Shown one piece after another: positions 1 to 6,583 of a DNA stretch of 16,277 nt (its first letter is position 1; the number at the start of each line of letters is the position of its first letter). The position numbers and the translations under genes were made by a program. The stretch is taken from the NCBI GenBank assembly GCA_045806665.1, contig JBJMIW010000111.1, positions 1 through 16,277 of the forward strand. Reading direction: 5' to 3'. Under the pieces are notes generated by a model. It was not told the DNA's origin. It saw only the letters and a list, made by a program, of their open reading frames with translations, and searched no databases. This DNA is from Actinoallomurus sp045806665 (GTDB lineage Bacteria > Actinomycetota > Actinomycetes > Streptosporangiales > Streptosporangiaceae).

Positions 1-15
1 CCCGGCGCGAGTCAC
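1..15 (-). CDS. Possible 5' end of the next gene downstream of murJ (partial)
   Basis: On the minus strand, 27 bases after the murJ stop, a GTG (13-15) is preceded by a purine-rich GGTGGGAG at a spacing suitable for a ribosome binding site. It opens a frame (V-T-R-A-G) that runs off the window. In Streptomyces the gene after murJ encodes a protein-kinase-like membrane protein and then sigM; the close spacing would fit such an operon member. Only five codons are visible, so identity is inference from synteny and the start itself is uncertain. Confidence 0.3.
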
Positions 16-42
16 GCTCTCCCACCTTACGGGCAGCGCCCC

Positions 43-1797
43 CTAACTCGCCCCACGACCGGGCAATCTGGCCATGATGGTTCGTTGCAGCGACTCCATC
101 TCCGGGATCCGCAGAACCCGCGCGACCAGGGCATACAGCACCAGCGCCCCGCCTCCGCCGATCGCGAGAACGCCCAGCGATGAGACCGCGTGGTAGTAGA
201 AGAACTTGACGCTGAGCAGGTGCACCCCGAGCGCGAACGCCAGCGCCGGGATCGTGGCGATCGCGATCTTCAGGTGCGACGTGACGATGTGCCGGGCGCC
301 GAGTCCGTTCAGGCGGCGGCGGAGGATCAGGGCGGCGACGACGCAGCCGAACGTCCAGGACACTCCGATGGCGATCGAGATGCCCTCGACGATCATGTTG
401 GTGGGCAGCGTGTAGTAGCCGACCAGGCCGAGGCTGATGCTGATCGCGACATTGAAGATCGCTATCATGGCGGGCGTGCGCGTGTCGGCGAGCGCGTAGA
501 AGACGCGGAGCAGCAGCTGGTAGATCGCGAACGGGACCAGCGCGAACGTGAACGCCTGCAGCACGTTGGCGATCATGAGGGCGTCGGAGACGTGCGTGGA
601 GCCGTGCGCGAAGAAGACCGTGGTCATCTCCGGCGCCAGGGCGAACAGCAGCGCGGCGGACGGGACAATGACCACCGACGACAGGTTCAGCGCGGAGGAC
701 ATGTCCTCCCGTACCAGGTCGTACCGCCGGTCGGAGGCGTGCCGGCTCATCTGCGGCAGCAGCGCCGTGACGACCGAGACGCCGACGATCGCGTACGGCA
801 GCTGGAACAGCAGGTAGGCGTTGGTCCACGGCGTGAGCCCGACACCGTACTGGATGCCCTCGCGCGCGCCGCGGTCACCGGCCCCGTTGGCGATGTTCGT
901 GTTGACGACGAAGCCCACCTGCTGGATCGCGACGTAGAGCAGCGTCCACAGGGCCATGCCGCCGACCGGCGCCAGCTCCTCCCGGCGGAAGTCGAAGCGC
1001 GGCCGGTACCGGAAACCGACCTTGCGCAGGGACGGCCACATGGCGATCGTCTGGATGACGATGCCGAGCGTGGTGCCGCCCGCCAGCAGGACGACATCGG
1101 TGTGCGTGATGTTCGCGGGGCTGACGCCCGGGCCCGCCACGAAGAGGAACGCGATGCCGACCGCGATGACGACGACGTTGTTGAGCACGGGCGTCCACAT
1201 GGGCGCCCCGAAGCTGCCGCGGGCGTTGAGCGACGCGCCGGCCAGCGCGCCGACGCCGTAGAAGAAGATCTGCGGCAGGAAGAACAGCGCGAAGAGGACG
1301 GCCAGGTCGTGCTTCTGTTTGCTGTACGAGCCGGCGTACAGGTCCACGAGTAGCGGCGCGCAGAGCATCGCGACCGCCGTCAACGCCAGCAGTGCGCCGA
1401 GGACCAGCGTCAGCAGCCGCGCTTCGTACTCCTCGCCGTACTTGCGGTCCTTCTCCAGTGCGCGGACGAGCATCGGCACGTGCACGGCGGTGAGCACGCC
1501 GCCGAGCAGCAGGTCGTAGATGACGTTGGGGAAGGTGTTCGCGGTGTTGTAGACGTCGCCGAGCGCATGGGTGCCCAGCGCGATGACGAGCACCGCCGTG
1601 CGGACGAAGCCGGTGAGCCGCGAGGCGATCGTGCCCAGGGCCATGACGGCGCTGGACTTGAGCAGTCCGCTGACCCGGCCGCGGCCGGGCTCCTCGCTCG
1701 GCTCCTCCGGAGAGATCGCCGGAAGATCGGTCGCCGTCACCGCGACCTCGGGACTCGGTTCCGCCTCACTCACCGGTCGTGCCCTCCGCTTCGTCAC
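43..1797 (-). CDS. murJ: Lipid II flippase MurJ (MviN family)
   Basis: Integral membrane protein of 584 residues expected to flip the peptidoglycan precursor lipid II across the cytoplasmic membrane. After a charged, Pro/Glu-rich cytoplasmic extension (about residues 1-45) comes a series of hydrophobic segments typical of the 14-helix MATE-like MviN fold. The family-typical first-helix stretch SRLTGFVR, the following GDVYNTANTFPN with its conserved Asp, and the LLLGGVLTAVHVP segment are visible. No C-terminal pseudokinase domain is present, unlike mycobacterial MviN; in Streptomyces-type actinomycetes that function is usually a separate downstream gene. The start is GTG at 1797-1795, and the first 32 bases overlap the end of the upstream DUF6049 gene, implying translational coupling. 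The stop is TAG (43-45). Identification is firm; the exact start is slightly less so, although the long N-terminal extension is usual for actinobacterial homologues. Confidence 0.95.
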   Translation of the reverse strand: MTKRRARPVSEAEPSPEVAVTATDLPAISPEEPSEEPGRGRVSGLLKSSAVMALGTIASRLTGFVRTAVLVIALGTHALGDVYNTANTFPNVIYDLLLGGVLTAVHVPMLVRALEKDRKYGEEYEARLLTLVLGALLALTAVAMLCAPLLVDLYAGSYSKQKHDLAVLFALFFLPQIFFYGVGALAGASLNARGSFGAPMWTPVLNNVVVIAVGIAFLFVAGPGVSPANITHTDVVLLAGGTTLGIVIQTIAMWPSLRKVGFRYRPRFDFRREELAPVGGMALWTLLYVAIQQVGFVVNTNIANGAGDRGAREGIQYGVGLTPWTNAYLLFQLPYAIVGVSVVTALLPQMSRHASDRRYDLVREDMSSALNLSSVVIVPSAALLFALAPEMTTVFFAHGSTHVSDALMIANVLQAFTFALVPFAIYQLLLRVFYALADTRTPAMIAIFNVAISISLGLVGYYTLPTNMIVEGISIAIGVSWTFGCVVAALILRRRLNGLGARHIVTSHLKIAIATIPALAFALGVHLLSVKFFYYHAVSSLGVLAIGGGGALVLYALVARVLRIPEMESLQRTIMARLPGRGAS

Positions 1798-3847
1798 CTC
1801 GCCGCCGGATCATGCGATATCCGACGCCGACGAAGAGTACGGCAAGTGAGACGCCCGTGATGAGCAGCGCGGTCCGCCCGTACGCCGTCGCGCGCACCTG
1901 CAGCACCCTCGTGGCGGCGAACGGCTGTCCGTCCGGACCGAGTAGTTGGAGGTAGACGTAGGCGGGGCCGTTCGCCGCGGCCTTCATGTACAGGTTGACC
2001 TGCTCCTTGTGCCCGGCCTCGAGAGTGATCTCGCTCTGCTTCTGCCCCGGGCCCTCGACGTGCAGCCTCGTGTCGTTCTGCGAGTAGGCGTGCAGCTTGA
2101 TCTTGACGGTGCCGTGCTCGAGCTCGTTGGAGATCGTGATCGGCACCTGCCCGGACTTCCCCGCCAGGTCGAAGTGGTCGTTGAGCACCGTGATCTTGCC
2201 CTGGGCGGTGTGGAGCTCGTTCTCCAGGGTCTGGCGCAGCCGCGATCCGCTCCGGGTCTGGTCGCTCCAGGCCGACGACTCGATCCTCGCGACGCCGAGG
2301 GGGAATCCGCTGACCGGAGACTCGAAGATCATGGTGAACTGCCGCACCGGTGCGCTGAGGTCCTTGACCTGCTGCAGGTAGCGCTTCGGCAGGCCGGCCT
2401 GACCCTTCTGCGGCAGGAAGGTACGCGGCTCCGGCTTCTTCTGCGCCTCGACGGTGCTGAGAGGGACCTGGCTCATCCACGGGGCATGCGCGGAGAGGCT
2501 CAGCACGTCCTTGGCGAAGGTGAGACCCGGGCTCCAGCGACGGGGCGGCACGATGACCACGGTGCGCGGGTGGTTGGGCAGCTCATTCGTGATCATCGCC
2601 GTCTCGGCGAGGAACCGCTGCTCGGCGAGCGCGACACCCTCGTCGCCCTCCGCTGCGAGGACCTTGTTGATCGTGTCGTCGTACGCGATGAGTTTGACGT
2701 TCTTGCCGCCGATCGGCTTCTGGGCGAGCGGATTGGCGGTGTAGCTCTGCGCCTGGAGGTTGGGCAGGACGGTGCTGTTCAGCAGGATGGTGCTTGCACC
2801 GGCCCTGACAAGGTTCGCCAGAGTCTGCTGGTCGGCGAGGCCGTCCGGCGGCACTGCCACCGACGTGCTATGCGGGGGCAGGTTGGCCCGGCCGAGCGCG
2901 GACGGCACCTCGTCCGTGGCGGTCTTGATGTCCTGTCCCATACCGGCACGCGACAGAGCCATGACGTCCGGGTCGGCGTACGGAGTGGCGATGACGCGCT
3001 TGCCGGCGAGCGTGCTCCGCAGGCTCTTCAGCCAGTCGTCGGCGGCCACACTGTGCGGCTTGTGGATGTCGCCCTTGGCCGTGTAGCCGTCCTTGCCGGC
3101 CATCGCCGCCGCGTCGTCCGTCAGCGCGGGGTCGAGGAGCCAGCTGACCATCTTCGAATGGGCCGCCGCGGTGACCAGGTCGGCGAGCCGCCCGCCGCTG
3201 CCCAGGACGCGTTCGAGCCGGTCGTCGACGAACGTCGAGTCGTTGGCGCGGTGCGGCTGGTCGATCACCGGCCACACCCAGGAGACCTTCGTCTTCGCGG
3301 CCGTCGTGCCCTTTGGGAAGTAAGTGATCAACGTACGCTGCCGGCCGACGACCTCGTTGACGGCGTTCAGCACCTCGACGGAGATCGGGTAGACGCCGAA
3401 CCTGGGGAGGTGCATGCGGCTGACCGGCATCGAGAGGGCCCACGGCTGCTGGCCGCCCGGCTGCACGGCCGCGTTCAGCAGTCGCGTGGCGCCGACCGGG
3501 ATCGGATCGGGGCCCTTCCCGTCGGCGTACGTCTGAAGAGCCCCACGGCTCTGCACAACCTGCGTGGAGTAGTGGAGGCGCACGGTCAGTCGCTCGAAGG
3601 CGCTGTCGGACTGGTTCTGGACCTGGCCGGTCAGCTTCAGGACCTGCGAAGGCCGCTGCAGGTACTTCGGGCTCACCGAGCCGATGACGGCGCTGACGGG
3701 CAGCTTGTTCGTGGGCTGCTTGTCGCGGGAGGCCCGTTCGGCGGCCGTGGCGTGCGAGGCGCGCGCGTGGTGGGGAGTCGGCGTCGCGGCGAGCGCCGGA
3801 CCGCCGGTCAGCACCAGCGGAACGACGAGGGCCAGCAGCCGTTTCAT
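1766..3847 (-). CDS. DUF6049 family secreted, membrane-anchored protein
   Basis: Protein of 693 residues of unknown function, conserved in actinomycetes between a NUDIX gene and murJ (family assignment from memory of this synteny and the overall sequence). The ATG at 3847-3845 overlaps the TGA of the NUDIX gene as ATGA, and it starts a clean signal peptide: KR at residues 2-3, a Leu/Val-rich core, and an ALA-A cleavage site near residue 20. A long hydrophilic extracellular part follows. Near residues 660-676 lies one C-terminal transmembrane helix, followed by an RRR-containing cytoplasmic tail. It is thus a type I membrane protein facing the envelope. A much longer frame is open upstream to 4171, but it lies inside the NUDIX gene and has arginine-rich shadow composition, so it was rejected. 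The last 32 bases overlap murJ, which suggests a role linked to cell-wall assembly; that role is inference. Confidence 0.88.
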   Translation of the reverse strand: MKRLLALVVPLVLTGGPALAATPTPHHARASHATAAERASRDKQPTNKLPVSAVIGSVSPKYLQRPSQVLKLTGQVQNQSDSAFERLTVRLHYSTQVVQSRGALQTYADGKGPDPIPVGATRLLNAAVQPGGQQPWALSMPVSRMHLPRFGVYPISVEVLNAVNEVVGRQRTLITYFPKGTTAAKTKVSWVWPVIDQPHRANDSTFVDDRLERVLGSGGRLADLVTAAAHSKMVSWLLDPALTDDAAAMAGKDGYTAKGDIHKPHSVAADDWLKSLRSTLAGKRVIATPYADPDVMALSRAGMGQDIKTATDEVPSALGRANLPPHSTSVAVPPDGLADQQTLANLVRAGASTILLNSTVLPNLQAQSYTANPLAQKPIGGKNVKLIAYDDTINKVLAAEGDEGVALAEQRFLAETAMITNELPNHPRTVVIVPPRRWSPGLTFAKDVLSLSAHAPWMSQVPLSTVEAQKKPEPRTFLPQKGQAGLPKRYLQQVKDLSAPVRQFTMIFESPVSGFPLGVARIESSAWSDQTRSGSRLRQTLENELHTAQGKITVLNDHFDLAGKSGQVPITISNELEHGTVKIKLHAYSQNDTRLHVEGPGQKQSEITLEAGHKEQVNLYMKAAANGPAYVYLQLLGPDGQPFAATRVLQVRATAYGRTALLITGVSLAVLFVGVGYRMIRRRGDEAEGTTGE

Positions 3848-4323
3848 GCGGTGCCCGCGAGGAGCTCGGGCACCTTGGCGACGAGCGCTCGCTCGTCGGC
3901 GTAGGCGAGACGACCGGCGACCTCGTCGAGCGGCACCCAGGCGACCTCGGCGACCTCGGCGTCGCCGTCGGACAGAGCGCCCCCGACGGCGATCATGAGG
4001 TGATGATGGACGGTCTTGTGCACCCGTCTCCGGTCGGCGGAGAACCAGTAGTCGACGGTGCCGAGTGGCGCGATGATCCTGCCGCGGATGCCGGTCTCCT
4101 CCTCGACCTCGCGCACGGCCGCCTCCTCGATCGTCTCGTCGGCCTCGAGATGCCCTTTCGGCAGTGACCACAGGAGCCTGCCGTCACGGTCGTACCTGGC
4201 GATCAACGCGGCCCGTGGGGTGCCCGCCGTGTCGACGACCAGGCCGCCCGCCGACGTCTCCTCCCGGTGACGGCCCGGCGGGCCGGCGGGCCGACGAGGA
4301 CTCGGTCTGCGCGGGCGGGACAC
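3844..4323 (-). CDS. NUDIX hydrolase
   Basis: Protein of 159 residues with a complete Nudix box at residues 57-79: GHLEADE, seven residues, then REVEEETGI, matching Gx5Ex7REUxEExGU, which binds the divalent metal and diphosphate. The family hydrolyses nucleoside diphosphates linked to another moiety; the substrate cannot be read from sequence. An Arg/Pro-rich leader of about 20 residues precedes the domain. The best start is GTG at 4323-4321. It has no Shine-Dalgarno sequence, but a TACGAT -10 box ends six bases before it, as expected for a leaderless mRNA. The TGA overlaps the DUF6049 ATG by four bases, making this the first gene of a three-gene operon with DUF6049 and murJ. Local synteny matches Streptomyces. 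A later in-frame start is possible but has less support. Confidence 0.92.
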   Translation of the reverse strand: MSRPRRPSPRRPAGPPGRHREETSAGGLVVDTAGTPRAALIARYDRDGRLLWSLPKGHLEADETIEEAAVREVEEETGIRGRIIAPLGTVDYWFSADRRRVHKTVHHHLMIAVGGALSDGDAEVAEVAWVPLDEVAGRLAYADERALVAKVPELLAGTA

Positions 4324-4329
4324 GGCGCA

Positions 4330-4361
4330 ATCGTAGTAGCCGCGCGTACGTTCTCGGTCAA
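4330..4361 (-). promoter_or_regulatory. Candidate promoter of the NUDIX-DUF6049-murJ operon (leaderless)
   Basis: Reading the minus strand, TTGACC (4361-4356) is followed 20 bases later by TACGAT (4335-4330), and six bases after that by the GTG start of the NUDIX gene. The -10 box fits the actinobacterial TAnnnT pattern, and its distance would put the transcript start on or next to the GTG. The 20-base spacer is longer than usual, so the -35 assignment is weaker. The -35 element overlaps the stop codon of the upstream ybaK-like gene. Confidence 0.5.
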
Positions 4362-4888
4362 TGATCGGTACGAGGCAGGTCCCTGTGGGCGTTCGTGCAG
4401 GGGATCGGCGTCGGCTTTGCGTCGCACAGGGCGAACAGGTCCAGGGCCTGGATCCCCAGGGCCGTCCAGGCCTCGCCCGTGGTCGTGTAGACCACCTCGT
4501 CGACGTCGGCGGCCCGCTGGTCGACCAGCATCGTCACCTCGGAGGGCAACAGCAGCGGTGCGACGAGGTCCGCGGCGTAGTCGGTGACCTTATTGACCAG
4601 GTCGACCGGTGCCGGGCGCACCTCCGGCACCTGCAGGGCATCGGCGACGACAGACGGAGCGGGCCGGCTCCCCGCGATGACGATCACGGCGACGAGAGGA
4701 TGGTGCTCCGTGTAAAGGCGACCGGGTTCGTACGGGAGGTAGATCCGGGTGCACAGGCAGCGGAAGGGCGGCAGGCCGAGCACCTCGGGGAGATCGTCCG
4801 CGCTGCTGATATGGCTGGGCAGGCGTACGATCTCGTGTGCCGTCTGACGCTCCAGCAGGAGTTGGTGGATGGAGAGTGCGTCCTTCAT
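4358..4888 (-). CDS. YbaK/EbsC-like aminoacyl-tRNA deacylase domain protein
   Basis: Single-domain protein of 176 residues resembling YbaK/ProX-type trans-editing factors, which remove wrongly attached amino acids from tRNA. Family-like features are the N-terminal HEIVRLP (residues 18-24), the SADDLPEVLGLPP segment (29-41), a beta-strand LVAVIVIAG, a V-x-x-x-TDY stretch (97-103), LPSEVTMLVD, and a VVYTTTGEAW segment near 132-141. The only lysines are K2, K100 and K158, so the lysine expected early in the domain of classical prolyl-tRNA deacylases is absent and activity on that substrate is doubtful. The start ATG (4888-4886) has a GGAG ribosome site six bases upstream. The gene diverges from cca, another tRNA-end gene, and lies 34 bases upstream of the NUDIX gene on the same strand, so part of its transcription may read through. 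The family call comes from pattern comparison without a search. Confidence 0.72.
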   Translation of the reverse strand: MKDALSIHQLLLERQTAHEIVRLPSHISSADDLPEVLGLPPFRCLCTRIYLPYEPGRLYTEHHPLVAVIVIAGSRPAPSVVADALQVPEVRPAPVDLVNKVTDYAADLVAPLLLPSEVTMLVDQRAADVDEVVYTTTGEAWTALGIQALDLFALCDAKPTPIPCTNAHRDLPRTDH

Positions 4889-4912
4889 CGTGGTCTCCGT
4901 GCCCGTTCAGGC

Positions 4913-4918
4913 AATTTA
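4913..4918 (-). promoter_or_regulatory. Candidate -10 box of the ybaK-like gene
   Basis: TAAATT on the minus strand, fitting TAnnnT, in the divergent intergenic region. It would give a leader of roughly 18 bases containing the GGAG ribosome site. No convincing -35 hexamer is seen 16-18 bases further upstream. Confidence 0.35.
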
Positions 4919-4941
4919 CCCCGATTTCTCAGCCTTAGCGG

Positions 4942-4958
4942 ATCACCGGCTCGGTGAT
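4942..4958. promoter_or_regulatory. Perfect 7-bp dyad between divergent ybaK-like and cca promoters
   Basis: ATCACCG, three bases, CGGTGAT: a perfect inverted repeat. Its centre at 4950 lies almost midway between the candidate -10 boxes of the ybaK-like gene (4913-4918) and cca (4988-4993). This is the position of an operator shared by two divergent promoters. No regulator gene is visible in the window. A terminator is unlikely because no transcript is known to end there. Confidence 0.4.
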
Positions 4959-4965
4959 TCGCGTT

Positions 4966-4993
4966 TTGACCGCCACGTGTGAGGACCTAGTCT
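4966..4993 (+). promoter_or_regulatory. Promoter of cca
   Basis: TTGACC (4966-4971) and TAGTCT (4988-4993) are separated by 16 bases. The GTG codon at 5002 lies eight bases beyond the -10 box, where transcription should begin. Both hexamers match housekeeping-sigma consensus for actinobacteria, and the placement indicates a leaderless transcript. Confidence 0.65.
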
Positions 4994-5001
4994 CGATTGC
5001 C

Positions 5002-6438
5002 GTGCCGAACGACCATGACGTGACCTCTGACCAGCACACGGCAGTCAGCGAGCTGCTGCGGCGCGTGACGCCCCTCGCCGACGAGCTCGGCGGCCGCTTC
5101 GCCGACGCGGGCCACGAGCTCGCCCTCGTCGGCGGTCCGGTGCGCGACGCCCTGCTCGGCCGTACGGTCAACGACCTCGACTTCGCCACCGACGCCCACC
5201 CCGACCGGGTCCTGGAGATCGTCGAGGGCTGGGCGGACGCCGTCTGGACGATCGGCATCGAGTACGGCACGATCGGGCTCCGCAAGGGCGAGCACCAGCT
5301 GGAGATCACCACCTACCGCAGCGAGTCCTATGACCGCGACTCGCGCAAGCCGGACGTGACGTACGGCACCTCGCTCGAAGGGGACCTCGCCCGCCGCGAC
5401 TTCGCCGTGAACGCCATGGCGGCCCGCCTGCCCGGCCATGAGTTCGTCGACCCCTTCGGTGGGCTGGATGACCTCCGGCAGAAGGTCATCCAGACCCCCG
5501 GACGGCCCGAGGACTCCTTCGGTGACGACCCGCTGCGGATGCTCCGTGCCGCGCGGTTCGCCGCGCAACTCGGCTTCAGGGTCGTCCCCAAGACCGTGAC
5601 CGCGATGAAGGCGATGGCCGACCGCATCGACATCGTCTCGGCCGAGCGCGTCCGTGACGAGCTGTCCAAGCTGCTGCTCGGCGCGTACCCGCGCGCCGGC
5701 CTGACGCTACTGGTCGAGACGGGGCTGGCCGAGCGGGTGCTGCCCGAGCTGCCGAAACTCCGTTTGGAGATCGACGAGCACCACCGGCACAAGGACGTCT
5801 ACGAGCACTCCCTGATCGTGCTCGAGCAGGCGATCGCCCAGGAGGAGGCCGGCCCGGACCTCGTGCTGCGGCTGGCGTCCCTGCTGCACGACATCGGCAA
5901 GCCGAAGACGCGTTCCTTCGTCGAGGGCGGCCGCGTGACCTTCCACCACCACGAGGTCGTGGGCGCGGCGATGACCAAGAGCCGCCTGACCGCGCTGCGC
6001 TACCCCAAGGACGTCATCGCCGACGTCTCCCGCCTGGTCGAGCTGCACCTGCGCTTCCACGGGTACGGCATGGGCGGGTGGACCGACTCGGCGGTACGCC
6101 GCTACGTACGCGACGCCGGGCACCTGCTGCCCCGGCTGCACAAACTCACCCGCGCCGACTGCACCACCCGCAACCGGCGCAAGGCCGCCGCGCTGGCCCG
6201 GACGTACGACCAGCTCGAGGAGCGGATCGCCCGGCTGCAGCAGGAGGAGGAGCTTGCCAAGATCCGGCCCGAGCTGGACGGCAACGAGATCCAGCAGATC
6301 CTCGGCATCAGGCCCGGTCCGGCCGTCGGCAACGCCTACAGGTTCCTGCTCGACCTCCGGCTCGACCGCGGTCCGATCGGCAAGGAGGCCGCCGCTGAGG
6401 CGCTGCGCGAGTGGGCCCGCGACCAGTCCCTGGACTGA
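5002..6438 (+). CDS. cca: CCA-adding tRNA nucleotidyltransferase
   Basis: Adds or repairs the 3' CCA of tRNA using CTP and ATP. Protein of 478 residues. The polymerase-beta-like head carries GGPVRDALLGR (44-54) and the catalytic pair in DLDF (D58, D60), then RRDFAVNAMA (131-140) and the EDSFGDDPLRMLRAARFA region. A C-terminal HD domain follows, with HDIGKP near residue 296 and the His-rich FHHHEVVGA. The frame is open from a GTG at 4954, but that would place the first 16 codons over the promoter. Starting at GTG 5002, the protein begins VPNDHD, similar to Streptomyces homologues, and sits just after a TTGACC/TAGTCT promoter, so I chose this leaderless start. Without a search I cannot say whether it adds full CCA or shares the job with a second enzyme. 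Confidence 0.96.
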   Translation: MPNDHDVTSDQHTAVSELLRRVTPLADELGGRFADAGHELALVGGPVRDALLGRTVNDLDFATDAHPDRVLEIVEGWADAVWTIGIEYGTIGLRKGEHQLEITTYRSESYDRDSRKPDVTYGTSLEGDLARRDFAVNAMAARLPGHEFVDPFGGLDDLRQKVIQTPGRPEDSFGDDPLRMLRAARFAAQLGFRVVPKTVTAMKAMADRIDIVSAERVRDELSKLLLGAYPRAGLTLLVETGLAERVLPELPKLRLEIDEHHRHKDVYEHSLIVLEQAIAQEEAGPDLVLRLASLLHDIGKPKTRSFVEGGRVTFHHHEVVGAAMTKSRLTALRYPKDVIADVSRLVELHLRFHGYGMGGWTDSAVRRYVRDAGHLLPRLHKLTRADCTTRNRRKAAALARTYDQLEERIARLQQEEELAKIRPELDGNEIQQILGIRPGPAVGNAYRFLLDLRLDRGPIGKEAAAEALREWARDQSLD

Positions 6439-6583
6439 GCCGCTCGCCGCCCACGTGAGCGGGCGCGCGTCGTCTGGACTGAGGAGCGCAGGGAGCGAAG
6501 CGACCGGAGCGACGAGGGAAGACGGCGCATTGAGCGCCCGCGAACCGCGCTCGCGGAGCGAGCGCCATGGAACACTGCGTCGC
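6439..6583. repeat. Palindrome-rich GAGCG repeat spacer between cca and bioA
   Basis: This 145-base spacer is dominated by GAGCG/CGAAGCG motifs. It contains three inverted repeats: CCGCTC (6440-6445) with GAGCGG (6457-6462); GGCGC (6524-6528) with GCGCC (6534-6538); and a perfect 8-bp stem GCGCTCGC (6547-6554), loop GGA, GCGAGCGC (6558-6565). The ten bases CTGGACTGAG at the end of cca (6430-6439) recur at 6474-6483. The composition resembles dispersed intergenic repeats that I recall from actinomycete genomes; copy number cannot be tested from one window. No promoter or ribosome site is clear within it. Confidence 0.5.

Noticed and set aside
190..1353. Long plus-strand frame antisense to murJ
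   Set aside because: Composition is Arg/Asp/Glu/Gln-rich with no domain, typical of the antisense frame of a GC-rich gene.
1674..1689. CCCGGCCGCGGCCGGG palindrome
   Set aside because: Lies within murJ codons for a Gly/Arg-rich segment; explained by GC-rich coding.
1946..3904. 652-codon plus-strand frame antisense to DUF6049
   Set aside because: Low-complexity Arg/Val/Leu/Asp shadow; the minus strand has a signal peptide, transmembrane helix and operon overlaps.
3848..4171. N-terminal extension of the DUF6049 frame
   Set aside because: Lies within the NUDIX gene and is almost pure Arg/Gly; the internal ATG gives a proper signal peptide.
4954..5001. Sixteen-codon upstream extension of cca
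   Set aside because: Overlaps the promoter and part of the dyad; homologues begin near the GTG at 5002.
6254..6583. Upstream extension of the bioA frame
   Set aside because: Overlaps cca in another frame and then the repeat spacer; the BioA N-terminus starts at 6584.
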